Shown: one piece after another, positions 33,572 to 44,880 of the stretch | Position numbering within the stretch: position 1 is the stretch's first letter | Layout of the letters: the number at the start of each line of letters is the position of its first letter | NCBI RefSeq assembly: GCF_024139115.2 | Contig: NW_026943222.1 | Coordinates: 248,001-312,000 of the forward strand | From: Armigeres subalbatus | Lineage: Eukaryota; Arthropoda; Insecta; Diptera; Culicidae | Length of the DNA: 64,000 bases | Direction: 5' to 3' | Translations under genes and position numbers: made by a program | Notes under the pieces: generated by a model | What the model saw: the letters and a program-made list of their open reading frames with translations, nothing else | What the model was told of the DNA's origin: nothing | The model's database searches: none

Positions 33572-34100
33572 CCTAGAACATCTGGTTTGGGTATATATGA
33601 GCTGCAAATCATACACATGGGCTCTACGGACTTGTATGGACATGGCTGGTCGATTTCGGATAGCTATCGCATTGGAGAGCCTAGAACATCTGGTTTGGGT
33701 ATATTTGAGCTGCAAATTATATGCATGGGCTCTAGGGACCTGTATGGACATGACTGGTCGATTTCAGATAGATATCGAGCGTAGTTGACATGGTAGACCG
33801 ATTGATTCAATCTCCAAAACACATTGGAGAGCCTACAACATCTGGTTTGGGTATATCTGAGCTGCAAATCATATGCATGTGCTCCACGGACTTGTATGGA
33901 CATGACTGGTCGATTTCGGATAGCTATCGAGCGCAGTTGACCTGGTAGACCAATTGATCAAAACTCCAGAACACATTGGAGAGCCTAGAACATCTGGTTT
34001 AGGAAAAACTGAGCGGAATATCGTACATATGGCCTGTACGAACTGGCATGGACATGACCGGTTTCCATTGGCACGGGTTTTCGTAGTTTTCTTCGGAAAA
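33572..34100. repeat. Tandem repeat, four units of about 108-152 bp
   Basis: Units start CCTAGAACATCTGGTTTGGG at 33572, 33681, 33832 and 33984. They share GAGCTGCAAATCAT, GACTTGTATGGACATG and CTGGTCGATTTCGGATAG. The first unit lacks about 43 bases found in the others. The last is more diverged. Confidence 0.8.
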
Positions 34101-34209
34101 ATTTGCATATCATCTTTCAACAGTTATAGAGGTCATTTTGAAGTCGCTAGGGATGTCCAGAAGAAACATATTGTTCAAGCGTAGTATCACGGTATTCGTA
34201 GTGTTAATG

Positions 34210-34830
34210 AAGTCTATTCCGTCATTAGTTTTCATTTCTCATATCTCGCTTCTCACCAGTCACATCCCACTTCTCACTCCTCGGTCCTCAGATCTCAGCT
34301 CTCACTTATCCCTGCTCATTTTTCACTTCTCACTTCTTATTTCTTACTTTTCAGTTCTCACCTCTCACCCCTCGCTTTGCACCTTTCACCTCCTGCTTCT
34401 TACTGCTCACTACTCACCTATATCTTAGCACTTCTTACTTCTCACTATAAAAATTCTCATTTCTCCCTTCTTACTTTTCACTTCTCACTTTCTTCTTCTT
34501 CCACTTTTCCCTTCTCGCTTCGAAATTCTCATTTCTCACTTTTCACTTCTCATTTCTCACTGCTCACTACTCACCTCTCACTTGGTACTTCTCATTTCCC
34601 ACTTCTCCCATCTTACTTTTCACTTTTTATTTCTTACTTCATACTTCTCACTTTCCACTTCTCGCTTCCCTGTTCTCACTTTTCACTTCTCACTTTTAAC
34701 TTTTCATTACTCACCTTTCACTTTTCACTTCGAATTTCTCCTTTCTTATTACTCACTTTTTACAACTCACAATGTAAGTTAATTTTCAAATGTTCGGATA
34801 AATGACATTCGGCCAAACGGAATTCGTCCG
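34210..34830. repeat. CTCACTTCT short tandem array with a GGCCAAA tail
   Basis: About 580 bases of imperfect CTCACTTCTCACTTCT repeats, period near 10, end in a short GACATTCGGCCAAACGG segment. The pairing of these two motifs repeats the composition of the fold-back element at 22833-23862, suggesting a half or collapsed copy. Open frames through it (rich in H-F-S-L-L) are artefacts. Confidence 0.7.
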
Positions 34831-35160
34831 ACCCGTGTTCATCGTGCTTGCGAAACATTTATAGAAACAGATATAAACATCTAGTTAGCGAGGATAAAAT
34901 GCTATGAGAATATCGAGTAAGGGAGGTATCAACTAAGTGAAAATATCGAGTTAAGAAGAGTTCACTGTTTGAATAATCTAAGAAATCTGTTTTCAACATT
35001 GATAACAGAATAATTCCAAAACATCTATAAAGTGATGTTCAGCATTTTGGGCGTTTTTCTCCTAAATTTATTTCTCACACAATTAAAATGAGCTTTGGCT
35101 ATAAAAGTTAGCACTTGGACGAACATTTATAAATATATATCAGCCGAGGGAACTATAACG
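34831..35160. other. Unassigned, 3' flank of LINE D
   Basis: AT-rich sequence with no feature I can support. Confidence 0.35.
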
Positions 35161-35177
35161 GGTTTATTTATTTATTA

Positions 35178-36923
35178 TCAGACTAAGGCCGGAGTGGCAT
35201 GTGCTGCACATAAAAGTCTTTTCCATTCAGCTTGATCCATGGCTGCACTTCGCCAACCACGCAGTCTGCGGAGGGTCCGCAAATCGTCCTCCACCTGATC
35301 GATCCACCTTGCCCGCTGTGCACCTCGCCTTCTTGTTCCCGTCGGATCGTTGTCGAGAACCATTTTCACCGGATTACTGTCCAACATTCTGACTACGTGT
35401 CCGGCCCACCGCAGTCTTCCGATTTTCGCGGAGTGAACGATGGATGGTTCTTCCAACAGCTGATGCAACTCGTGGTTCATTCGCCTCCTCCACGTACCAT
35501 CCGCCATCTGCACCCCACCATAGATGGTACGCAACAATTTCCTTTTAAAAACTCCCAGTGCGCGTTGGTCCTCGACGAGCAACGTCCAGGTCTCGTGTCC
35601 GTAGAGAACTACCGGTCTTTTAGGCGTTTTGTAGGTAGTCAGTTTGGTACGGCGGCGAACTCTATTCAATCGGAGCGTCTTGCGGAGTCCAAAGTACGTA
35701 CGATTTTTAGCCACTATGCGCCTCCGAATTTCTCTGCTGGTATCGTTATCGGCGGTCACCAGTGAGCCCAAGTACACGAATTCTTCAACCACCTCGATTT
35801 CGTCACCACCGATAGAAACTCGTGGTGGGTGGCTTACATTGACCTCTCTTGAGCCTCTTCCTATCATGTACTTCGTCTTCGACGTGTTGATGACTGGTCC
35901 AATCCGTTTAGCTTCACTTTTCAGTCTGATGTAGGCTTCCTCCATCCTCTCAAAGTTACGTGCCATGATATCAATGTCGTCGGCGAAACCAAATAACTGG
36001 ACGGACTTCGTGAAAATCGTACCACTCGTGTCAATCCCTGCCCTTCGTATTACTCCCTCCAAAGCGATGTCGAATAGCAGACACGAAAGACCATAACCTT
36101 GCCGTAACCCTCTACGCGTTTCGAAGGGACTCGATAATGCCCCTGAAACTCGAACTACGCACATCACCCGATCCATTGTCGCCTTGATCAACCGTATCAG
36201 TTTATCCGGAAATCCGTGTTCGTGCATTAGCTGCCATAGCTGGTCCCGATCGATTGTATCATATGCGGCTTTGAAGTCGATAAATATATGATGTGTGGGC
36301 ACGTTGTATTCGCGGCATTTCTGCAATACCTGACGTATGGCGAACACCTTGTCTGTGGTAGAGCATTCACCCATAAATCCCGCCTGGTACTGCCCCACGA
36401 ACTCTCTTGTAATTTGTGTTAGTCGGCGGCATAAAATTTGCGAGAGTACCTTGTACTCCGCCAGCAATGTGATTGCGCGGTAAATGCTACAATCCAGCTT
36501 ATCGCCCTTTTTGTAGATGAGACACACGACACCTTCCATCCACTCCTGCGGCAGAGCCTCATGCCAAACCTTGGTAATCACCCAGTGCAGCGCTCTAGCC
36601 AGTGCCTCACCACCGTGTTTAAACAGTTCTTCTGGTAGTTGGTCAACTCCAGGGGCTTTGTTGTTTTTCAGCCGGCCGATCTCCTCCTGGATTTCCTGAA
36701 GATTCGGAGCCGGAAGTCGTATGTCCTGCGCGCGTGCTCCTAGGTTCATTACCATACCGCCCCCGTTGTCTGCCATATCGCCATTCAGGTGCTTTTCGTA
36801 GTGCTGCCGCCACCTTTGGATCACCTCACGCTCGTTTGTAAGAAGGTTCCCGTTTATGTCCTTACACATATCAGGCTGTGGCACGTGGCCCTTACGTGAA
36901 CGGTTCAACTTCTCATAGAACTT
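35178..36923 (-). pseudogene. LINE D, reverse transcriptase and C-terminal half
   Basis: About 580 codons continue in the same frame as the endonuclease half, separated only by a TGA (36924-36926), where a CGA arginine codon is the likely ancestor (N-A-stop-K-F-Y-E-K-L-N). Visible in order: KNNKAPGVDQLPEELFKHGG (fingers), QYQAGFMGECSTTDKVF, HHIFIDFKAAYDTIDRDQLW (first catalytic Asp), RRGLRQGYGLSCLLFDIALE, FGFADDIDI (catalytic pair), YLGSLVTADN (thumb), LYGHETWTLL and RWAGHVVRM. It ends near a TAATAAATAAATAAA tail at 35165. The frame is otherwise open, so the copy was probably recently active. The RTE-like or I-like clade is not settled here. Confidence 0.88.
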
Positions 36924-38156
36924 TCATGCGTTATTAGCGCGGTACAGTTCCTCCGTCTCTTCACGGTCTCGATCTTCCTGCTGGCGCTTTTTCCTCCGGA
37001 AAATCGAGTTGTGTCTGTTCCGCGCCTGTTTGTATCGTGCCTCGCTCGCCATCGTGCGGTGTTGCAGCAATCTCGCCCATGCTGCATTCTTCTCCTCAAC
37101 TAACTGCTCACATTCGCCGTCATACCAGTCGTTCCTCTGATCCGGAGCCACCGTGCCTAGTGCAGCGGTTGCGGTGCTTCCAATGGCGGATCGAATATCT
37201 CTCCAGCCATCTTCAAGAGATGCTGTGCCTAGCTGCTCTTCCGTTGGGAGTGCCACTTCCAGCTGCTGCGCGTAGTCTGGGGCTAGTCTACCGTCTTGTA
37301 GCCGTCCAGTGTTTAGCCGCGGCGGACGACTCCGACGCGTGTTGATCACCGTCGAGAATTTTGAGCGCAGACATACTGCAACGAGGTAGTGGTCGGATTC
37401 AATATTCGCACTGCGGTAAGTGCGTACGTTCGTGATGTCGGAGAAGAATTTACCGTCGATTAGAATGTGGTCGATTTGGTTTTCCGTTACTTGATTAGGT
37501 GATTTCCATGTGGCCTTGTGGATATTCTTGCGGGGGAAGAAAGTGCTTCGGACTACCATTCCGCGGGAGGCTGCAAAGTTTATGCATCGTTGGCCGTTGT
37601 CGTTCGATACGGTACGCAGACTATCCGGTCCGATGATGCCACCGATGACGATTTTGACGTCCCGCAGGGGACATCCATCGTATGTCTGCTCCAACTGCGC
37701 ATAGAACGCTTCTTTCTCGTCGTCGGATCTCCCTTCGTGTGGGCAGTGCACGTTGATGATGCTATAGTTGAAGAAACGGCCTTTTATCCTCAGTTTGCAC
37801 ATCCTTGCGTTGATTGGCTGCCACTCAACCACGCGTTGGCGCACCTTTCCCAGCACTATGAAGCCGGTTCCCAGCTCGTTGGTGGTGCCACAGCTTTGGT
37901 AGAAGGTAGCCGCTCGATGCCCGCTTTTCCACACTTTCTGTCCTGTCCAACAGATTTCCTGCAGCGCTACGACATCGAAGTTGCGGGGATGTAATTCATC
38001 GTAGATTATCCTGTCGCAACCTGTGAAACCTAGTGACTTGCAGTCCCATGTTCCAAGCTTCCAATCGTGATCCTTTATTCGTCGCCTAGGTCGTTGCCGA
38101 TTGTATCGAGTCGTATTATCTTCTATGTCGTTCGTAATAGTTGTTTTTAAAGCGGC
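36924..38156 (-). pseudogene. LINE D, endonuclease half
   Basis: The frame is open from just after a TAA (38157-38159) to the TGA at 36924. It contains WKLGTWDCKSL, DVVALQEICWTGQ (active-site Glu), IINVHCPHEG, QIDHILIDGKFF and ESDHYLVAV (the S-D-H motif of apurinic-type endonucleases). The usual G-D-x-N catalytic motif, present as GDLNAQVG in the relic at 4358-5850, is here VIGGIIGPDS. The endonuclease was therefore probably dead independently of the stop. No ATG opens the frame early, so the true start may lie upstream of a frameshift. The 5' untranslated region appears to continue to about 38345 and, beyond an insertion, to about 40015. Confidence 0.85.
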
Positions 38157-38348
38157 TTATTGGGCCTGCGAAAACCTCCTGTCTCGTCGGAGGGCCGTCG
38201 TGTCAGGGCTGTTTAGCGTCCCACCTAACACCAGGACTTGGGCTTGTGCGCTTTGAGCAGCACACGGTCGCTTTGGCGGAGCCTACTTACGGATTTATGC
38301 AGCTTTTTATAAAGGTTTAACAGGGCCCACTGTCAAACCCCACCACAT

Positions 38349-39945
38349 CCTACCCAACAAACAACGACAAGCTACAAACAAGCATCTAGGTTGAATTATT
38401 GTTTATTTGTGATCTTTGTAGCTGAATAAAATGGATGTTGAATAATTTGCTAGACAGATTTCATTTCAGTATTTAATCTAACTAATATTCGACATGGCCT
38501 ATTTATTTGTTTACTACCTTTATTTGAAGTCGAACTTACGTTTTCGTTTAATCACATTTCAGCACATTGGGGAAGTTTAACAATGTACTGAACTAATGAT
38601 TTTTAAAGTTCTCTGTTTGACTATGATGTGATGCTCTGAAAGGGTGGTCGAATTGAGTTTGAATAGTAAGTTTATAAGCAGGCATTAGACATCCTTCTTT
38701 ACCTTTGTCCTTCTTAACCATTGGATTTCACATTTATCTGATCTATCGCACAGTGGCAAAAAACATGCTTTTTCAGTTTGAGAGAAAATCTGGATTCTAG
38801 ATCTTTTAATTTATAGAAAAATAATGATTTATTTTCAAGACATGCTTTTTATTTTCGTGATATATTAAACTGTCGGAGATTATAACGAACGAAACTGCTG
38901 GAGCAATAAAAAAAAATCATGCATTCATGCGAAACTAAATTTACTAAAAGCCGGACATAACGCCGTTGAATATCATCGGAAAATTCTCGCTTAACTTTTC
39001 AAAAGGACCTAAGTAACATTTTTTTCATGATTTAATTTGAGTACTGCAATCAAAAGCTTTCATGTTTTTCTGTTGATTGCGCTATTCAAATTAATTCATG
39101 AAAAAATGTTACTTAGGACCTTTTGAAAAGTTAAGCGAGAATTATTGAATCTTTGATGTGTGGAATCCCAATATTATCGCATGGATGTTGATCTTTATTG
39201 CTGCGAAATTGGAATAATCTTTGCATTTGACAATCATATCGCAACCGATTATCAAGAGATTCTGAGAAAGGCCGAATATACATTGATTTTATTTTCATAA
39301 ATCCATAAATAGCATTAGGGACGGATTTTATTTTATCGTTTATCGACATTATTTTTAGGTATTTTTCCTAGTGTGCGATGGTTATGATTGGCTGAACAAT
39401 GGTTGAAATAAAAATCTTGTACAGTTATTAACAAACTGTAGTTTGACAGATCGACTTATTGAATAAGAGTCCAATTATGATTCATATTCAGCAATAAGAT
39501 TATTCATGTTATGCACTGAGTAAGCCATATCTAACAAATCAAGGATGGCGCGGATGACAACGTTACCGGCGGATGATCAAATGACAGCAGTTCGAGACCC
39601 GATTTAAGAAAATTTTAAAATGATTACATATATGAAAATAGCAATTGCTTCAAAATACGTTCATTGGAGATCTTACTGATGTTACCTTCTATGCGTTATT
39701 ATTTTCGAAGAATTCACATGTAGCTGAATTGAGGCTTAGTAAAATGCTTATTAAAGGTTTAACGAATCAGTTAATAAAGTTGTTTTTCAAAATGAGATGT
39801 TGTAGTTGTATAACTTCGCCAAAATTGTGTGAACAAAGCTTGAACAAAAGTTGTGATAAGAAATAGTACAGACATTATTTAACACAGCGCTGAATTAAAT
39901 CATCACACTGATGTTAGTTCAACTAGTGAATGTTTGTTGGGTAGG
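38349..39945. mobile_element. Candidate 1.6-kb DNA element, CCTACCCAACAAACA termini
   Basis: CCTACCCAACAAACA at 38349-38363 is inverted as TGTTTGTTGGGTAGG ending at 39945. The flanks on both sides resemble LINE 5' leader sequence (38200-38345, and 39946-40015 with GGCCTGGGGAGGGATCGTC), which suggests insertion into the leader of LINE D. No transposase can be recognised. The interior contains the second 157-bp MITE copy. Confidence 0.5.
38985..39140. mobile_element. 156-bp palindromic MITE, copy 2
   Basis: Same sequence as 908-1064, with termini TCTCGCTTAACTTTTC and GAAAAGTTAAGCGAGA and a few internal differences. Confidence 0.8.
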
Positions 39946-40015
39946 CAGGCGCCACAACTCGCAGATGGCCTGGGGAGGGATCGTCAAGCCCTTGGACATA
40001 GTCCCTGCTGCCCTC
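39946..40015 (-). other. Probable displaced 5' leader end of LINE D
   Basis: A GC-rich segment (GCCACAACTCGCAGATGGCC, then AGTCCCTGCTGCCC) contrasts with AT-rich surroundings. It fits the start of the LINE leader if the element at 38349 is an insertion. Confidence 0.4.
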
Positions 40016-40440
40016 GTATAACGGGTATATATAACTATAAAGGGTATTGGTGTTAAAATTGGCCGCACCTTTTTTTGTCAAAGATCATTTTTATTGTGTG
40101 AGAAACAAATTAAGTGAAAATCGCCCAAAATGCTAATGTACCTTAAAGCCGTATTTCAATTGGAAGAGTAAAACGATGGGATAGTCTTGGATCAGGATGG
40201 AAGTTTATAGCAGGCAGCCCTGACCTTAGAATATAAAATTCCTCTTTAAATGATTCAATACAAAGTCATAATGCTCAAGCAATAAATATAGCATTGTTTC
40301 AAGGTCTCCAAGGTCTTCCATTCATTCGCTAAAATTTAAAATATTTACACGACAACTTAGACCAAACCCTGGATAGTATGAATTTAGTTAAGATAAGAAT
40401 TTTATATGGGAAAATTTTAAGTTAGCATGGCATATATGAT
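40016..40440. other. Unassigned; includes a duplicated 25-base string
   Basis: ATTTTATATGGGAAAATTTT at about 40400 recurs at 43779, and TTAGCATGGCATAT at 40423 recurs at 43213. The two strings are adjacent here but 560 bases apart there. Confidence 0.4.
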
Positions 40441-40620
40441 TTCATTTTCATTTTCATTTTGCAGCGTTTATTGGGGCAATGAGAGCGCAAGTCAATCCAA
40501 AGCCGATAATAGAGAGGGTAATGGCAGAAGAGTCCTTGCAGGCCACTTGAACGCCATGGGGTAGGATAAGGATGCGGTGAAGTGAGGTTCGGATTTGGAA
40601 TCGACTCGACACTGATCAAA
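40441..40620 (-). mobile_element. Short retroelement 3' end with (TGAAAA)n tail
   Basis: On the minus strand a GC-richer body ends CCCCAATAAACGCTGC and then a TGAAAATGAAAATGAAAT tail, the structure of a retroposed 3' end. The family is not recognised. The left limit of the insertion is approximate. Confidence 0.45.
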
Positions 40621-40859
40621 GGCTAAAATGATAATTTCAAAATTTCTAGTACAACGTTTTTCTAGTTTTTAAAAGCCAATGTCTTCTTCTTTTGCCTTGG
40701 AAGCAGCTGATGTGGCTTGAAAGGTCACTTAGTCATACAGTCCAATTATAAATTATTTAATTTGTTAGCTTTTTATTGAAAATATAAAAAAATATTGGAA
40801 GGGTGTTTGGAAGTTGGCTTTACTTATTGCGTATTAGTGTTCTATTTTATAACTTTTAC
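40621..40859. other. Unassigned
   Basis: AT-rich sequence with no feature seen. Confidence 0.3.
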
Positions 40860-41585
40860 TAGCTTTATGTACCCGGCCTTGCTCGGAATTGCCAGTTTGG
40901 TTTGCAGTTTTCTTCTAAAATCGGAAAAAGATAAAACCTATTGATCAACAGGGTAATTGTGTTTACTTATTCATACTTTATCATTTGATTAAAAGAAGGC
41001 TTTTGGAAACATTGACTAATTTTGAAGAAGGGATCGTGGGTTTGAAAAGCCTTATTCCGGGCAAACGACTTTTTCTAAGGAAGGAAAAACATCCATCGAC
41101 GCCATATTCCGGGCAAACGCATATTTTTAAAGAAGGGATCACACCCACCATTGCCTTATTCCGGGCAAATGCCTACTTTTAAAGAAGCAATCACATCCAC
41201 CATTCAGAAGGAAGCACATTAATCATTGCTTTTCACTGGGCATACCATTATTCCGATGAAGGAAAACAATTATCATTGTTTTATACCCAGCAAATGCTTG
41301 CTCGACCCTCCTTAAGATAAAGAATTTGTGTTCCAAATTTGGTTGAAATCGGCCAAGGGGTTCAGAAGTTACACTGAGTAGATCGATAACTAAGCAATAC
41401 CCCTCCCCCCACACCCTTCCCCTTTTCCAAAGAGCATGCTTAAACCCCATATCGTCCCCTCCTTAAGATAAAGAATTTGTGTTCCAAATTTGGTTGAAAC
41501 CGGCCAAGGGGTTCAGAAGTTATGCTGGAACATACATACAAACATACATACAAACATACAAACATTGCGTTTTATATATATAGAT
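40860..41585. repeat. Dispersed repeat with internal tandem units
   Basis: It opens ACTAGCTTTATGTACCCGGC and ends CATACATACAAACATACA...TTTTATATATATAGAT, a combination typical of a dispersed insect repeat. Inside, TATTCCGGGCAAA(C/T)G occurs three times at about 60-base spacing (41052-41170). AATTTGGTTGAAA(T/C)CGGCCAAGGGGTTCAGAAGTTA occurs twice (41337 and 41487). Confidence 0.6.
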
Positions 41586-42302
41586 GTAGAACGAAAAGTA
41601 ATTAACTTTGTTTGTTCTGGGTGTTGGCTATGTGTTCGTCAAATCACTTTGTTTACCTAAGTCATTGTTTCGTCAATGTTCTTAAGCTGTGTCGACACTA
41701 CAAACTCAATGTAAGATATGTCATGTGAAAGTGGAAACTGCTAAAGAACATAGTTTGTTCCATTATAATTTTTGTCAAGGTTGTCTATAACTTCAAACTG
41801 TTCTAACAAGTAGCTTTATCGTTGATTAATTACGGTGATTATTTATTAAGTTCTAATCAAGGTCAGCTATAGGATTCACTTTTCGGTGGCAAACTAAAGC
41901 TTGATCACGCCTATTGCCTATCTATTTGCAAAAATTGTCGAGAATGAAGCCGTTATAAGATTGTTCATATACCATCATTAGAATGTGTGGTATTTTTTAT
42001 TATTGCTCTTCGAAGTGAGGCATATCAAAATAAAACTGGCACCACGTTCCTAGTTTTCAAAAAACTTCTACTCAGTGAATCCAGCAGTCGATTCCCTACG
42101 AATGTCTTGAATACATGGTTTTTCAATAAATGCCTAGCTAGCTAAATGTAATCGTGGCTACGACTCAGCGTCACAGGGAACGCATAAGAAAAGTATTGCC
42201 GAAAAGAAGAGAACTCACATCATTATCACTGATGAAAAAGGCCTCTGCCTGACTACACTACCATTCAAGGCTCCAAGACACGATGTCCGTTGGATCACAT
42301 GC
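41586..42302. other. Unassigned; right part belongs to a repeat split by a LINE
   Basis: No gene is supported. From about 42125 onward the sequence is GC-richer and continues at 43062 after the LINE insertion. Confidence 0.35.
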
Positions 42303-42316
42303 ACATGCGGTAAATC

Positions 42317-43047
42317 GTCTCGGAGCTACACAGAAGGTGGCGCGTGGACTCAAGGATGGTTAGTTCAGGCGCAAATAAGAGGTGGTCCAAGGGATCGGAG
42401 TCGGCTTCATGGGTCATACCGGTGGTCATGCTCTGTGGTCGAACTCGATCCTTTTACCGAACAAGTGACCGCGCGAAGAACAACATGGTATCGTCGCTTT
42501 CGCGGCGTCGGTCAACCGGGCGGGTTCCGAGCCCGAGGACGGAAAGGGGTCCTCGCCAAGGCTGGGGCAGGCGTAGGCACCGCGTCGGCAAGTCACTCTG
42601 TGTGCTGGCGAATAGGCCCTATCGCAGAAAGGTCAATTTGGGGTGCACGCGGCATCATCATTCTTGATACCAGTCGTGCAGAGGGAAGCAGGCACGAAGT
42701 CGACCCTGCCCACCTTCCGAGGACATAGGGCGTGGTAAGGCCACCTGGAAAGCCGGCAACGCGCTGGCACGATACCATGGTGTTCTTCTAAAAAAGCGAG
42801 TTACGATGTTCGGTGCTGCAAGGGCACGCAGCTAACCTCGAGGGTGCGCTGTGCACTGGCCCCCCTTTGAAGCATTACTTTCTGGTTGTACCGAAGGGAC
42901 TATGGGCTTGGCGGCAATGGAAACGGTTTAGCGGGTCGGGAATGTAGTCCTGCCTCCCTCGGTGATCCCTAACCCCGCACTTCCTGGTCAACCCAGGATG
43001 TCTGTTGAGCAGATTCCCCCTCCATTGTTTAGGAAGAAAAAAAAAAA
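42317..43047 (+). mobile_element. 5'-truncated non-LTR retrotransposon with poly(A) tail
   Basis: A 730-base GC-rich segment ends in AGGAAG and a run of about 12 A. A perfect 14-base target duplication ACATGCGGTAAATC flanks it (42303-42316 and 43048-43061). The long duplication plus poly(A) is diagnostic of target-primed retroposition. Only the 3' region remains. R1-like identity is a guess from general appearance. Confidence 0.82.
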
Positions 43048-43061
43048 ACATGCGGTAAATC

Positions 43062-43211
43062 AGTGCGCTAATGCCAGATATGTGACGCGACACCAAACAA
43101 AAGTAGTCAACATGTGATACCACCACGACAGGATATGCCTTTGGTTGCCATATCAGTGCTAATGGCGTAAGCCCACCCATCGCAGCAAAATCACATATCC
43201 GAGGGGAGGGA
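43062..43211. other. Continuation of the repeat interrupted by the LINE
   Basis: Ends in a purine tract GAGGGGAGGGAA immediately before the segment at 43212, which could be a polypurine tract. Confidence 0.4.
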
Positions 43212-43803
43212 AGTTAGCATGGCATATGTGATTGTACAAATAGTGTGTCTGTGTGGCTATAAGATGCTCAATTCAGCATCTACTGTGTATTGTCATAAAT
43301 TGGTATTTTTCAAATTTTCCTATACAGTAGCAGTTGTATATCTGGCCAGGTCCTTACAATCACGGAAGGAATGGAAGGAATGTTAGTTCAACATCTACTA
43401 GTGAAGATGCAGGCAAATTCAAAGATGTTTCGGGAAGGACAATTTGTGTTAGTGGGTAAGATGAATAATAAGGAGCTCTATTTGAAAATATAGAGCGATT
43501 GTCAATAATAGTATTTGCTGAAAAATTATTAAAATATATTCATTAATTTACAAATGTTTTGCGTCATATATAAAACACGTTCAATTGCACACTTATTCAT
43601 CGAACGCTAAACACAGAACCACAAACTCGGATTTCGCGAATTTTCTACGTCCTACCCAAATACGTCCGTTTGCGCACTAATTAATTTACTCACTCGATCG
43701 CGCGAACTGTCTGGGCGGTAAAACAGGCACTTATTGTTTTTCAATCAGAACAACAAAATCGGATCACGAGAACGATCAATTTTATATGGGAAAATTTTAA
43801 GTT
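43212..43803. other. LTR-like segment after a purine tract
   Basis: A 592-base segment follows the purine tract and ends ATTTTATATGGGAAAATTTT plus AAGTT. Its beginning and end phrases are found fused at 40400-40440. This could be a 3' LTR of a degraded element, but it lacks TG/CA ends. Confidence 0.35.
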
Positions 43804-44880
43804 CAGCAGAAATTCAAATGATAGTCTAAAAGCTAAGTAACGAAAATGTTATCACGCATTTTATCACCGAAGCGCTATCATATTGGCAAAAGCCACCAAC
43901 AGCAAGAAGGGAGCTCTGCTTATCAAAACTCCCAAATTAGATCTAAGAATGTAAAGAAAACTCCACATCTATTGCATCATAACTAGTGATGGAAAAGGTA
44001 AAAAAAATGTCATGGCATTGCTATTACTAATTTCCTAATAACTTTTTTCAAAAGTAATTTACAATTCCGATTTTTCGATTAAGATGTAGTACTTAAAGGG
44101 TCCTAGAACTTTGTCCAACAGATCACTCTTCTAAATACAAAGTGTGAGTCATGAGTATGAAATTTAAAAAAAATGTCACGGAATGTCATGACATTAATGT
44201 CATTTGACTGACACTAATTCGGTTCATATTTAGAGAAATTACCTGTTAGAAAAAGTTTTTGGGTCCTTTGAGATGTCCGTCTAGCTGGCAGGCCACTTAT
44301 CATAAAATTGAAAATAAATACCTCTAAGTTGATGTACCAAATGCGTACCTATGCGTACCTCCGGGGATTTTGAACGTACCTCAATATTTCCTAGAAAATC
44401 GGTGGCCTGCTGAATAGACGGTCGATTTTTCGAAAATCTTCGTAAAAATTCCCAATTTTGTCGCCAATGTAATGTACCAAGTACGTACCTTCCGGAACTA
44501 TATTTGTTTTTCAACGTACCTCAAAATTTCCCATACTTTCTTATACTAAACTTTTCAAAACGCTTTATATGTTAAATAACTTTACGGAATCGGATTCCTT
44601 GAAAAATTCTAGGCCGGAAACATATATAAAACTTTATACTTAAGTTGAATATTGGCAGTTTTATACTAAAAAGCGTGATTTCGGGCTAAAAATCATATAA
44701 ATACATTAGAAAACTCCTAAATACACACCAAAACATAAATAAGAGTTTACGCCTCAAAGTAGGCAATATACAAAACGCGCAGATATTGTATAAAATGCAT
44801 TTCCAACAATTTTAAATTCAAAACGAAATTAGAAACCGCTAAGATATACAAATATAATTCAAAAATACGTATCAATTAGG
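43804..44880. other. Unassigned AT-rich DNA bordering the satellite
   Basis: No gene. From about 44330 to 44530 the phrases TGCGTACCT, GAACGTACCTC, AAGTACGTACC and CAACGTACCTC recur. They echo the CAACGTACCTCGATAG of the satellite monomer. Confidence 0.45.

Larger units (their letters stand above)
35165..38345 (-). mobile_element. Non-LTR retrotransposon LINE D, nearly full length
   Basis: It comprises the 3' TAA-rich tail at 35165-35180, the two in-frame coding halves, and a GC-richer 5' leader at 38160-38345. Compared with the relatives at 4358 and 11879, it is the most complete copy in the window. Confidence 0.85.

Noticed and set aside
32033..34805. Open frames rich in F-F-L-L-P-S-S and F-H-F-S-L-L-T
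   Set aside because: Low-complexity translations of purine/pyrimidine and CTCACTTCT arrays.
42344..42728. Overlapping 97-107 codon frames in GC-rich DNA
   Set aside because: They lie in the 3' region of a truncated LINE defined by a 14-base target duplication. No RT or endonuclease motif is present.
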